This document shows, one piece after another, positions 53,736 to 62,736 of a stretch of 64,000 nt of DNA. A program made the translations under genes and the position numbers. A model generated the notes under the pieces. It worked only from the letters and a program-made list of their open reading frames with translations. It was not told the DNA's origin and made no database searches. Origin of the DNA: Prolixibacteraceae bacterium (GTDB lineage Bacteria; Bacteroidota; Bacteroidia; Bacteroidales; Prolixibacteraceae); the NCBI GenBank assembly GCA_019459485.1, contig JAIBEZ010000032.1, forward strand, positions 62,001 through 126,000, written 5' to 3'. Position 1 is the stretch's first letter, and each line of letters begins with the position of its first letter.

Positions 53736-54725
53736 TTATTTGTATGTAATAGGCGCCATTCGTAAATATTCTGTTGTTTTTTTCTTTCTGCTCAGGTTAT
53801 TGTAGATATGCATGATTTCATCGGATGTCTTGTTTAGCACTTTACCAACCTCTTCTGGATCGATTTCATTCTCTAACCCATACCATATTAAATCCATCTC
53901 GTGGTAGGGCATCTGGAAGAAAAATTCTTCCTGAGTTTGCTCAGCCGTATAAGTGTCAGAGGTTGGTGTCCTCTTTATAATATCTTCCGGAATCCCGAGG
54001 TATTCAGCTAATTGATAGACCTGTGATTTGTAAAGATGCGCGATCGGCATAATGTCCGCTCCTCCATCGCCGTTTTTTACAAAAAAACCTTGCTGAACTT
54101 CATGTTTGTTTGGTGTTCCAATCATGGCATAATGCAACCTTTCTGCATGATAATAAAGCATTGACATACGGGAGCGTTGTTTGAAATTGGAAGCTGCAAC
54201 TATCTGTAAATATTCTTTTATGGGTAGTTTTTTACTTTTTTCTATTCCCTCATTGCTGATAATCGTAATTGAAAATACCGGAGGCAAGAATTGGTTTAAA
54301 CCACTTTGGTTAATGCCGATTTTCATTTTGTAATCAGTAGGGTTGTATTCCGGAAAAACCGCTGCAACAGCTTCATCCCTTCTTTTATAACAGCCAAATC
54401 CTTCTAGCGCACCCGTAATGTCTTCTTCGATGGTTTGGACTTTAAATTTTTGCGCCAATTCAAGGGCCTTTTTTTTGCTGTCGGGGCTTGAATCTTTTTC
54501 GGGCAGCAGAATGCCGATTACATTTTCCGGGCCAATTGCCTTTACTGTCAATCCCAATGTCACTGAAGAATCAATGCCGCCGCTGATGCCAATAATCGCT
54601 CCTTTTCGTTTCAACACGCTGTAAATATCATCTTTGATCTTACCGGAGATTTGGTTTGCGATGTCTTCAATGTTTTCAAATTGAAGTATGTCTTTTGAAA
54701 ATGGTTTTATATGTTTTGAATCCAT
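53736..54725 (-). CDS. NadE-like, ammonia-dependent amidating synthetase
   Basis: 329 aa. N-type ATP pyrophosphatase: PP-loop SGGIDSS (48-54), IGTPNKHEVQQGFFVKNGDG, DIMPIAHLYKSQVYQLAEYLGIPE and RTPTSDTYTAEQTQ are the NAD synthetase blocks. It lacks the glutaminase domain, so ammonia must come from solution or a partner. It may be the cell's NAD synthetase, but it is the first gene of a cluster with an ACP, a ligase, methyltransferases and AsnB, so amidation of an adenylated acyl group is a plausible alternative. Confidence 0.85.
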   Translation of the reverse strand: MDSKHIKPFSKDILQFENIEDIANQISGKIKDDIYSVLKRKGAIIGISGGIDSSVTLGLTVKAIGPENVIGILLPEKDSSPDSKKKALELAQKFKVQTIEEDITGALEGFGCYKRRDEAVAAVFPEYNPTDYKMKIGINQSGLNQFLPPVFSITIISNEGIEKSKKLPIKEYLQIVAASNFKQRSRMSMLYYHAERLHYAMIGTPNKHEVQQGFFVKNGDGGADIMPIAHLYKSQVYQLAEYLGIPEDIIKRTPTSDTYTAEQTQEEFFFQMPYHEMDLIWYGLENEIDPEEVGKVLNKTSDEIMHIYNNLSRKKKTTEYLRMAPITYK

Positions 54726-55202
54726 TTTATTGTTTCTGGTAATTGATTTTCACTTTAATGGTCATCGTATTTTATAAATATAATGTCTGGCTTGGAAACG
54801 TAATTGTATTTACAAAGAAAGGATTTATTTCGACAAAGTTCCTCCTTACCCCAGGCGATTAATATGATTCACCTCCGGTGTAAAAACACAAGAGTTAGAC
54901 AAATTGCGGATTTTTCATTGTCTCTTTCAACGGTTTCCTGTTTGATCCATAGTCAGGTCGAAAATTCGGATCGCTTCTCCTGAAATTATACCCCGGGATA
55001 GATTATTTTGACCTTCCATACCGGGGAAAATTTGTGTTCAATTTGTGTATATAGTGTACAGGCAAAGCGAAGGCACTGCACAGGCATGACGGTCAGATTT
55101 TAATTCCCTATCAGCCTTAGCTACCGTGTACCCGCATCTATTACGGGTTATTAACATCCAATGATATTCCGTTCCCACGGAACTCTTTAACGATCAATCC
55201 AT

Positions 55203-55260
55203 GCCCCCGGATTAAAATCCGGGGCTACATAATGGATCATCCCTTTGGGATTAACATGTA
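55203..55260. repeat. CCCCGGATTAAAATCCGGGG element, copy 1
   Basis: CCCCGGATTAAAATCCGGGG palindrome followed by CTAC-TAATG-ATCATCCCTT and a GGGATTAA end. About nine in ten bases match 62886-62943. Confidence 0.75.
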
Positions 55261-55296
55261 GAAGCCGTAGGCTTGATTCATTATGTAAGAATGAAC

Positions 55297-55321
55297 TTCG
55301 ACTGAGCTCACGCCGAAGTCT
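55297..55321. repeat. 25-bp repeat TTCGACTGAGCT-n-ACGCCGAAGTCT
   Basis: Copies at 2213-2237, 55297-55321 and 58977-59001 agree at all but one position. Core TTCGACT / AGTCT halves are partly self-complementary; in this copy the reverse complement AGTCGAA continues just after it. Confidence 0.75.
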
Positions 55322-55429
55322 CAGTCGAACGTATTTATTCCGTCCAAAGCAATAATCACCGTTACCCCTTTGAGAGTAATAGGCTCGGGACATTTGAATT
55401 TGTGGGTACACGGTAGAAGCTGCAGGCAG

Positions 55430-55525
55430 GTGTCCGAAATATGGATTTTGGGCTGAAAAAGGCTTTTGCTTGGACGATTTTCGTTTGTTCATTCTTACCA
55501 AGAGCGACACTCCCTGGATCACATG
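55430..55525. repeat. CGTCCG-type interspersed element, copy a
   Basis: TGTCCGAAAT...TTGGACGATTTTCGTTTGTT, with ATTCTTACCAAG and GACACTCCC following. It aligns across about 95 bp with 62060-62150. Confidence 0.65.
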
Positions 55526-56625
55526 ACATTCTTGTAGGGAAAGCAACGCAAGTTAACGATAAATTTTTTTTACCTTACTTTTTTGTCGATACCTTAGTAA
55601 CTGGGTAATAACCCCAAAATCCCTACCTTATCTACCTTATAACTATCCTGATAATACTTTCCCGAGGAATTGGGACAGACCAGGAAGTGGTCGTATTCTT
55701 GAACAAAACATATTCTTTTATGGTGTTCAGGCTAGTTCAAAATGTATTTACATACATTGTCAATGCCTGACTTTGAAACAGAAAATGCTGCTGCTCCCGA
55801 TCCATCGGGATTGCCAGTTGAAGCTGCCCTTTACAAGTTTATTTTCATTGATGGACTTTTCTGAACTATCGGAAATAATTGCCGCCAATTCTACATCTGA
55901 AAGAGTTGATGCATTTGACACAAGAAATAAGGTAAATAAGGTTAAGGTTTTGGGGCTGATCTATGTTACTAAGGTTTTTTACAAAAAAAATATCCATGAA
56001 AAGGTAATAAGGTTGGTCTTTCACCCGCATCCTAATTCTACTGAGGTGGCCTTGATAAATAAGGTGTAAAGAATCTGAATATTCCAATACCCATTGCTAA
56101 GGAGGTTACTTCGGACAAAATTCAAATACCCACAGCATCCGACTTAGAGTCCTAATTTATTTGATTTTTTAACAAATGTTTGTTCGCAGTCGGAATTCAG
56201 ATAAAATTTTCTTCTTTGAGACTAAAATTACATCTCATTTTTAATGAGGGATTGTGAAAAATTAAAGTTTCAAAAATTGAGCGTTGTAATTCTTAGCACT
56301 ATGATATTCAGATTGTTGGTTGATGTTGGAGTAGAACTAACACTATTGACGATGTTTAATCTAAGCGGTTGACAAAGGTATAAATTCTGATTTTAATTAT
56401 AACAATAAAAATGGCAAAAAAACAGCCAGTTTTAAACAAGTTACTGTTGTATTATATGTTGATAACTATTGTGTCAGAGCATGTTATATGGAATTTTTTA
56501 TTTATAGATTTGTAAACCAACAAGCATAAAACAGTTTCAATATTATTGTTTGCATTATGGAAACACATTTAAGGAGTTCTAAATCCACGCCTTCGCAGTA
56601 TTGTTGCAGAGGGATATTGGTATTA

Positions 56626-56650
56626 TTTTTTAATTTTTTAATTTTTTAAT
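56626..56650 (+). repeat. (TTTTTTAAT)x3 leader repeat
   Basis: Three 9-bp units TTTTTTAAT/ATTTTTTAA run directly up to the ATG of the next gene. They replace any Shine-Dalgarno sequence and could change in number by slippage. Confidence 0.6.
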
Positions 56651-56651
56651 T

Positions 56652-57218
56652 ATGGCTAAAACAAAAAGTCTTTTGACCGCAGGCCTTAGAGGCACTGTTG
56701 GCGGAACTTTGGTGTTCCGCAGGTTGAATGGAGAAACCGTTGTTTCGGCTGCTCCGGAAATGAGTTCAAAAGAACCAAGTGACAAACAAAAAGAACAACG
56801 TGAGCGGTTTAGGCACGCTTCGTTGTATGCGCAACGTGTTGCAGTTGATCCGGATTTATTTGTGGAGTATCGCGCTGCAGCAGTTAAAAAGGGTTTTTCG
56901 AATGTGAGAAGCCTTATCATTGCTGATTATTTCCGGATTCCGGAATTTTTGAGTACCAAAGTAAATACCAAGCCAGAAGGATCGGTATTGGAAACTATTG
57001 TTGTCGATTACATGCGTGTAAAGTCAGTGACAGTTTCGCTCAGAGATCCAGATGGCTTGGTATTTGAAACCGGAAATGGTGACTTGGGCACCGACAGACA
57101 AACCTGGACTTATCTTGTTCAGGATTCGGCTAAATTGGTTGCTGGCGTAAGTTTTGAGATTACTGCAACTGATTTACCAGGAAACGAGAGCACCATAAGT
57201 TTTGATTATCAGGCTTAG
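56652..57218 (+). CDS. DUF6266-like small protein of unknown function
   Basis: 188 aa, no signal peptide. N-terminal half: GLRGTVGGTLVFRRLNGETV, then Q-x2-QRERFRHASLYAQRV and a following helical region (NVRSLIIADYF). This resembles the DUF6266-like Bacteroidota family that opens with a Gly-rich GxxGxVG-type motif and a T/S-x-x-Q-x-x-x-R-x-F block; the match is from memory and not certain. C-terminal half is beta-rich (VKSVTVSLRDPDGLVFETGNG). It is the only rightward gene in the polysaccharide locus and is flanked by repeat-rich DNA. Confidence 0.6.
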   Translation: MAKTKSLLTAGLRGTVGGTLVFRRLNGETVVSAAPEMSSKEPSDKQKEQRERFRHASLYAQRVAVDPDLFVEYRAAAVKKGFSNVRSLIIADYFRIPEFLSTKVNTKPEGSVLETIVVDYMRVKSVTVSLRDPDGLVFETGNGDLGTDRQTWTYLVQDSAKLVAGVSFEITATDLPGNESTISFDYQA

Positions 57219-57463
57219 GTGATTGATTTCCAGATCGGAGAGGGGGGTAGCACTAACTACTTCCCTCTTTTTTTGGATGTCGTCAGCGCTTCAATGAACA
57301 TTTCCTGACCGAAACTAAGTAATCGGTTCAATGTAAGCAAATTTTAGAGAGACTATTTTCTGTTATTGATCATTTTTGTGGAGCGGGTGGGTAACTTAAC
57401 CTTGATCAGAAAAAAAATGGTTCTAATACGAATGGTGTGGATAGAAGTAGAAATCTTATGATA

Positions 57464-57477
57464 TTCCGTCCGAAAGC
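57464..57477. repeat. CGTCCG-type element, partial copy e
   Basis: TTCCGTCCGAAAGC only, ending at the DUF4910 stop; the GCGGACGG half is absent. Confidence 0.45.
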
Positions 57478-57478
57478 T

Positions 57479-58750
57479 TTATTTTTCTTCTCTTAGTAGA
57501 CCGGCCTTCAATAATTTGTTGGTGGCCTGGGTTAATATTTCAAAATCAATTCCTGATTTCTTGGCAATATCAAGCAAGGAATGATTTCCATCCGATAAAT
57601 TTAAGATCCACAATAATGCCATTTGGTAATCTCTTTGTTGAATTTGACCTCCAATTGAGTTGTATAAGCCACGTTTGCCAAGTTGAGGCTCTCCTTTAGG
57701 GTTTGTATTTATCCATTTTTTATTGCCTTCGATTACGGAAATAACTTTAAACAACAATGCAAGTGATTCGTTTAAGTTGTCGGAGTTGATAAAATCCAAG
57801 TTGTCTGCCGATGTATGATATTCAGGAAACTCTCCAAATGGTGTTCGAGTTAAACAGCCCACCGGAAGATTAAACCCAGGTGAACAAAACTGCCTTTCGT
57901 CATACCCATAGGGAGAAAAATCAAGTATTTTTGCACTTTGTTCATCTTTAAGCAAATATTCAACTATGAGGTCAATATCGGTATTTCCCCGACGTGACCT
58001 TTTGTAATGAAATGGAGATGAGTCTCCTAATAGAGAAAGCACTAATCCGTGCTTTATATTTTTAACCTTATCCTCATTTCTGCTTAACCAGGTAATTGAT
58101 CCAATGGTTCCGGGAATAAACAAGAATCTATAGGTATAGTGCGGCTCCAACTTTTGCAGTTCAGATGCCAAATTTACTGCCAGTACGATACCTGATAAAT
58201 TATCGTTGCACAACGAAGGGTGACAAATGTGGCAACTGAAAAGTACCTCCTCCTTCGTTTTGCCAGGTATCAGGTACTCGCCATAAGTCAGAGAGCCTGG
58301 CTTTAAGTCAGAATCAATAAGAACCTGATAGTCATTTTCATCTAAGTTTTCAAATTGTTTGTGAGAAATACAGAATCCCCACTGCCTGTTATAATAGGAG
58401 GTACGGTAGGGCACCAAATCCGGATAATCAGGTAAAGTATATAAATGCTCTTTTAATTCCTTTAAGTTGATCCGCTTTTGAACAGGCTCACTGTAATTAA
58501 GGATGTGCAAATTTAGGTTTTTGAAATCTACAATTTTTTCACCGTTCGATTTTTTTATCCAGGCTTCCCGTATGTTCCATTCATCAGGTATTTCCCAATC
58601 AAGTACTTTTGTTCCAGACGGTACTTCGACAATATCAATGGCAATAAATTCCTTTAAGACTGAAAGTGTTTTGCGCACACCATCTCCTGTAATACTGCGA
58701 CATATAGGGAAAAGGCGGACGGCTAATTGGTACATTTCTTCTCCTTGCAT
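57479..58750 (-). CDS. DUF4910 aminopeptidase-like protein
   Basis: 423 aa. N-terminal part (FPICRSITGDGVRKTLSVLKEF; VPSGTKVLDWEIPDEWNIREA) and a Zn-peptidase-like core with HICHPSLCNDNLSGI as putative metal-binding segment, then FLFIPGTIGSITWLSRNED. The last ~70 residues form a small winged-helix-like domain (GQIQQRDYQMALLWILNLSDG). The family is related to M28-type aminopeptidases; no member's role in sugar clusters is known to me. It follows the PIG-L gene and probably belongs to the same locus. Confidence 0.82.
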   Translation of the reverse strand: MQGEEMYQLAVRLFPICRSITGDGVRKTLSVLKEFIAIDIVEVPSGTKVLDWEIPDEWNIREAWIKKSNGEKIVDFKNLNLHILNYSEPVQKRINLKELKEHLYTLPDYPDLVPYRTSYYNRQWGFCISHKQFENLDENDYQVLIDSDLKPGSLTYGEYLIPGKTKEEVLFSCHICHPSLCNDNLSGIVLAVNLASELQKLEPHYTYRFLFIPGTIGSITWLSRNEDKVKNIKHGLVLSLLGDSSPFHYKRSRRGNTDIDLIVEYLLKDEQSAKILDFSPYGYDERQFCSPGFNLPVGCLTRTPFGEFPEYHTSADNLDFINSDNLNESLALLFKVISVIEGNKKWINTNPKGEPQLGKRGLYNSIGGQIQQRDYQMALLWILNLSDGNHSLLDIAKKSGIDFEILTQATNKLLKAGLLREEK

Positions 58751-59163
58751 TTGAAAATGATGGTATTAATTAATTGATTATTAATAAGGTTTAGGTCGGT
58801 GAGGCTTGATATGTTCCCTTATGAAACTACTTTTTTGAAGCCAGATTCTATTCCGTCCGAAAATTGGGTATTGCCCTGATAAAGGCTTTCGCGCGGACGG
58901 TTCTCAATATCGCTTTTATGTCCGTTGCCTAAAGGCAAACGGCAAATGTCTGCGGTCATCAATTTAACCGGCAGCGTTCGACTGAGCTCACGCCGAAGTC
59001 TGAAGCAGACGGCAATTGATATTTGGGTCTACAACCGGATATTCAAAAAACAAAATTAAGGTTTGTTTGAATTAAACCATCTGTTAAACAAGTAATATTT
59101 ACAATTATCTTAAAATACCCACACTATCCTTTATAGAACCAAAAAAATCTATCAAACTGTTTT
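58751..59163. repeat. 413-bp repeat-bearing gap between DUF4910 and PIG-L genes
   Basis: Contains CGTCCG element copy b (58851-58900: TTCCGTCCGAAA ... GCGCGGACGG) and the 25-bp repeat at 58977-59001. A TAATAAGGTTTAGG motif is at about 58781. No gene. Confidence 0.65.
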
Positions 59164-59802
59164 TTAAAGAATAAGTTTTCTGGCATAAAATGCTTCTGCA
59201 AATAATGTGGCCGATTCCATTCCCCTTAATCTTGGCAATGCACTAAACGTTGCATCGTCGAACCAATGTTTTTCGCGTTGAGAAACAAAAGAGTTGAGCA
59301 GGATATGGTTTTTTGCCCTTATAAAATCTTCACTTAGTTCTACAAAAAAGTTTGGTGAGCCTAAATCACCATCGTATTTTGGTATTTCATATTCCAGGAT
59401 CAGTTGGCTTCTCCAGGTATTCCAGGTCAAGTCGCTTATTATCCGATGATCCTGATGCCGATCGTTCCGATAGTGGGTAAAGATTAAATCCGGTGAAATC
59501 TCCTTTTTAATTTCTTCAAAATATTCTTTAATTTCTGAGCCATAAAAAGGTAGAAAACCATCGCGAAATGAGTTGATTATAATTTTTTTGTTTGCCACAT
59601 TGTCTAAGAAACTTTCAGCACTTGTGACGGCCTCCTTTTTTCTGATTTCGTTGGAGGCAAAAACTATCCAGGTAACTTGTTCAATGTTATATTCCTGAAT
59701 TAGTTTTAGTATTGTTCCCCCCAGCCCAATTTCAATATCGTCGCAATGTGCTCCCAAGCAGAGAATCTTTAGCGGAGTACTTTTATCTAAATGAATATTC
59801 AT
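59164..59802 (-). CDS. PIG-L family deacetylase
   Basis: 212 aa. Zinc-site motifs of the LmbE/PIG-L family: AHCDD (18-22) and HYRNDRHQDHRII. Removes N-acetyl groups from amino sugars or related molecules. In this locus a nucleotide sugar or glycan intermediate is the likely substrate. It begins 37 bp after the rfbF stop. Normal length. Confidence 0.9.
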   Translation of the reverse strand: MNIHLDKSTPLKILCLGAHCDDIEIGLGGTILKLIQEYNIEQVTWIVFASNEIRKKEAVTSAESFLDNVANKKIIINSFRDGFLPFYGSEIKEYFEEIKKEISPDLIFTHYRNDRHQDHRIISDLTWNTWRSQLILEYEIPKYDGDLGSPNFFVELSEDFIRAKNHILLNSFVSQREKHWFDDATFSALPRLRGMESATLFAEAFYARKLIL

Positions 59803-59839
59803 TCAAACTAATTAATAAGTTTTTATACCGGATCATCTA

Positions 59840-60634
59840 TCATTCTGTTTTTATCTTGTCTTTCCATACTTCCCATGTAGGATAACCTTGATCGTAGATT
59901 TCGTCTATCGCTTTTTTATCTTTAAATGTATCCATGCTCATCCAAAAGCCTTTGTGTTCCCATGAAACCAGTCTCTTATTACTAATCAATTTTTTAAACG
60001 GCCCATCAACAATTTCATCTCCATACTCCATGTAGTCAAAAATATCCTTCCGGAAAATAAAGTAACCGGTATTAATGAGCAATGAGGTGGAGCCTGTTTG
60101 ACTAATTTGATTCACTGTACCATCATCTTCCTTATCAACAAAGTGGAAACTCTGAAATGATTGATAGGACATAAATGCAGCTGTTTTATCTTGTTTCTCA
60201 TTAAACCAATTTATCATGGTTGGAAGATGAAGATCAGTTAGTCCGTCGCTATAGTTTGCTAAAAACATTTCTTCACCTTTTAAGTATTCTTTTACCTGCA
60301 TCAGGCGCATCCCAATATTTGAATTTATTCCAGTATCCACAAACGTAATTTTCCAATCATGAATATCCGAATTTTGAAGCTCAATATCTTTTCCACCATT
60401 TTTAAATACAAAATCGTTTGAAATTGTTTCATCATAATTCATGAAATAATTCTTAATAATATCTGCTTTGTATCCAAGGCAAAGGATAAAATCCTTGTGG
60501 CCATAGTGCGCATAGTATTTCATAATGTTCCAAAGAATAGGCCGATAGCCTATGTTTACCATTGGTTTGGGAATCTGATCAGAATAATCTCTTAATCGTA
60601 TGCCTTGGCCACCGCAAAATAGAACTACTTTCAT
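59840..60634 (-). CDS. rfbF: Glucose-1-phosphate cytidylyltransferase
   Basis: 264 aa. Nucleotidyltransferase with GGQGIRLRDYSDQIPKPMVNIG (signature GxGxRLx...PKPM), NDFVFKNGGKDIELQ, VDTGINSNIGMRL and FWMSMDTFKDK, as in RfbF. CTP + glucose 1-phosphate gives CDP-glucose, the substrate of the dehydratase encoded at 63102. 33 bp from the methyltransferase gene. Confidence 0.94.
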   Translation of the reverse strand: MKVVLFCGGQGIRLRDYSDQIPKPMVNIGYRPILWNIMKYYAHYGHKDFILCLGYKADIIKNYFMNYDETISNDFVFKNGGKDIELQNSDIHDWKITFVDTGINSNIGMRLMQVKEYLKGEEMFLANYSDGLTDLHLPTMINWFNEKQDKTAAFMSYQSFQSFHFVDKEDDGTVNQISQTGSTSLLINTGYFIFRKDIFDYMEYGDEIVDGPFKKLISNKRLVSWEHKGFWMSMDTFKDKKAIDEIYDQGYPTWEVWKDKIKTE

Positions 60635-60667
60635 TGTTGTTGTTTTAATGATTGATAAAAGAGCCGA

Positions 60668-61918
60668 TTAGTCTATAATTGTTAACTCAGGAATTGGAAT
60701 GACAAACTTCCCACCCCAATCATGCACATAGTTGTGCTGTTTCATTATTTCGTCCTTCAAATTCCAGGGTAGAATGAACACATAATCTGGTTTCGTTTCC
60801 TTAATCCTGTCAGGATGTGAGATTGGAATGTGTGTGCCGGGCAAAAAATTCCCCTGTTTATGTGGACTTAAATCTACTGTGTAATCCATAAAATCAGTTC
60901 TTATGCCACAATAGTTAAGCAATGTATTTCCTTTTCCGGGAGCGCCATAACCTACAACTGACTTTCCATCCCGCTTGACGTGGATTAAAAAATCAAGAAT
61001 TTTTCTTTTGGTTTCCTTTACTTTTTCTTCGAATAAGGAATAGTACTCCCGGGTTTCAAAACCAAGATCACATTCCCGCTGCAACAGATTTTTCACATTT
61101 GGACTTACTTCTTTTTTTTCATCCTCTGCATGTTTCCCGTAAATTCTCAAAGAACCTCCGTGAGTTGGTAATTCCTCCACATCAAATAAGGTAATTCCAT
61201 GGTGGGCAAATATTCGGTTTACTGCCAAGAATGAAAAATAGGAAAAATGCTCATGGTAAATGGTATCAAACTGATTTCTTTCGATTAATCGCTGCAAATG
61301 CGGAAATTCCATGGTTATCACCCCTTCTGTACCCAGCATTATTTTCATTCCTGCCACAAAGTCATTAATATCAGGTACATGAGCCAATACATTGTTCCCT
61401 AGTAGTAAATCTGCTTTCCCATACTTCTCTGCAAATTTCAATGCTGTGTTTTCACCGAAAAATTCAACTTCGGTTCTAATACCTTTTTTTGTGGCAGCTT
61501 CAGCTACGTTTGCAGCAGGTTCAATTCCTAATATCGGAATACCTTTTTGCATAAACCATTGTAAAAGATATCCATCATTGCTGGCAATTTCAACAACTAA
61601 ATTTTTAGCGCTGAGCGCAAAACGCTTAATCATTGATTCAGTGTATCTTCGGGTATGGTCCAGCCAACTTTCGGAATAGGATGAAAAATAGGCATATTCA
61701 TCTGCAAAGATCTCGTCAGGAGTTGCAAATTGTTCCAACTGCATTAACCAGCAATGCTCACACACAAAAGCGTGTAACGGATAAAATTTTTCCATATCGT
61801 TGGCATTTTCCGGTTTTATGTGTTTTTGACAGAGCGGAGACATTCCTAAATCTATCACACTGTATTTTAGGTTGTTATTACAAAATCTACATTTACTGTC
61901 AGTTGTTAGGTTTCTCAT
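60668..61918 (-). CDS. Sugar C-methyltransferase (TylC3-like)
   Basis: 416 aa. N-terminal zinc-binding module with CRFC (Cys10, Cys13) and a second pair in FVCEHC, the SAM domain with VVEIASNDGYLLQWF, and a C-terminal domain (VVGYGAPGKGNTLLNYCGI). Members of this three-part family put a methyl group on carbon 3 of 4-keto-6-deoxysugar nucleotides. With RfbF and RfbG nearby, the likely product is a CDP-linked 3-C-methyl-6-deoxyhexose. Confidence 0.9.
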   Translation of the reverse strand: MRNLTTDSKCRFCNNNLKYSVIDLGMSPLCQKHIKPENANDMEKFYPLHAFVCEHCWLMQLEQFATPDEIFADEYAYFSSYSESWLDHTRRYTESMIKRFALSAKNLVVEIASNDGYLLQWFMQKGIPILGIEPAANVAEAATKKGIRTEVEFFGENTALKFAEKYGKADLLLGNNVLAHVPDINDFVAGMKIMLGTEGVITMEFPHLQRLIERNQFDTIYHEHFSYFSFLAVNRIFAHHGITLFDVEELPTHGGSLRIYGKHAEDEKKEVSPNVKNLLQRECDLGFETREYYSLFEEKVKETKRKILDFLIHVKRDGKSVVGYGAPGKGNTLLNYCGIRTDFMDYTVDLSPHKQGNFLPGTHIPISHPDRIKETKPDYVFILPWNLKDEIMKQHNYVHDWGGKFVIPIPELTIID

Positions 61919-62202
61919 TGATTAACATTGTTCGTTTATAAATTGCGATAAAATGTTTCGGGCTCAATAGCATTTGGTATTATGAGGTATTAAGGTCAAA
62001 TTCACGTTCACGAACCACTACTCTCTCTTATGTAGCTAGATTTCTGGACGTAATTTCAATTCCGTCCGAAAGAAGGTTAATCCCTTAAAAATCATTTTGC
62101 GCGGACGGTTTTCTTTTGTTTATTCTCACCCAAGGTGACACTTCCCGTTTCACGGGATCGTTTGCCTATGCTACAAATATTTTGCCCATGAATGATTACA
62201 AA
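61919..62202. repeat. 284-bp gap with CGTCCG element copy c
   Basis: 62060-62150: ATTCCGTCCGAAAG...TTGCGCGGACGGTTTTC, then TTTATTCTCACCCAAGGTGA and CCCGTTTCACGGG. It aligns with copy a at 55430. No gene. Confidence 0.65.
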
Positions 62203-62736
62203 CTATTTGATTTCAAAATCAGGTTGTGATTTGTCTTTTTCTGATAAGATCTTAGGTTCCAATGGCCATTTAATATTGAATAAAGGATCGTTCCAACGAA
62301 TGGTTGCTCCTGCATCCGGAACATATATCTCCGACATCAGGTAACTAATTTCTGAATCATTGTCCAAAGTTATAAATCCATGTGCAAAATCTTCCGGTAT
62401 GTATAACATCTTATAATTTTCCTGTGTAAGCTCTACGCCAATCCAATTTTTAAAAGTTTGCGAATCCTTTCTAAGGTCAATAATTACATCGAAAATGCTT
62501 CCTCTCGAACACCTTACCAACTTTGCTTCCTGATGCGGGGCAAGCTGATAGTGCATTCCACGCAAGGTTCCTTTTCTTTTATTTAAGGATATATTCGCCT
62601 GAAGTATATTCATATTGATTCCGTGATCTTTCATTTCATTTACACACCACGAACGGCCAAAGAATCCGCGTTCATCTTCATGTTTTTCAATTTCTATTAT
62701 AAATGAGCCTTTAAGTTTTGTTTCAGTAAATATCAT
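62203..62736 (-). CDS. rfbC: dTDP-4-dehydrorhamnose 3,5-epimerase-like protein
   Basis: 177 aa, cupin fold. Motifs: ERGFFGRSW, LRGMHYQLAPHQEAKLVRC with the catalytic His, SIFDVIIDLRKDS and the C-terminal Tyr region ISYLMSEIYVPDAGATIRWNDP. In this CDP-sugar context it probably epimerises CDP-4-keto-6-deoxyglucose or its methylated product at C3 and/or C5. Complete. Confidence 0.88.
   Translation of the reverse strand: MIFTETKLKGSFIIEIEKHEDERGFFGRSWCVNEMKDHGINMNILQANISLNKRKGTLRGMHYQLAPHQEAKLVRCSRGSIFDVIIDLRKDSQTFKNWIGVELTQENYKMLYIPEDFAHGFITLDNDSEISYLMSEIYVPDAGATIRWNDPLFNIKWPLEPKILSEKDKSQPDFEIK

Larger units (their letters stand above)
54726..56651. other. 1.9-kb repeat-rich region without recognisable genes
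   Basis: It holds several repeat elements listed separately (55203, 55297, 55430), a TCCCGATCCATCGGGA palindrome (55795-55810), AAGGTT-type runs at 55928-56005 and long AT-rich segments. Short open frames at 55187-55546 (minus) and 55773-56069 (plus) are made largely of these repeats and look non-coding. It may contain the promoter of the nadE-to-asnB operon. It divides the two halves of the polysaccharide locus. Confidence 0.55.

Noticed and set aside
55187-55546. 119-residue open frame on the minus strand in the gene desert
   Set aside because: Made of three interspersed repeat elements that also occur in other frames elsewhere.
55773-56069. 98-residue open frame in the gene desert
   Set aside because: Runs through a TCCCGAT palindrome and AAGGTT repeats; no recognisable protein features or promoter.
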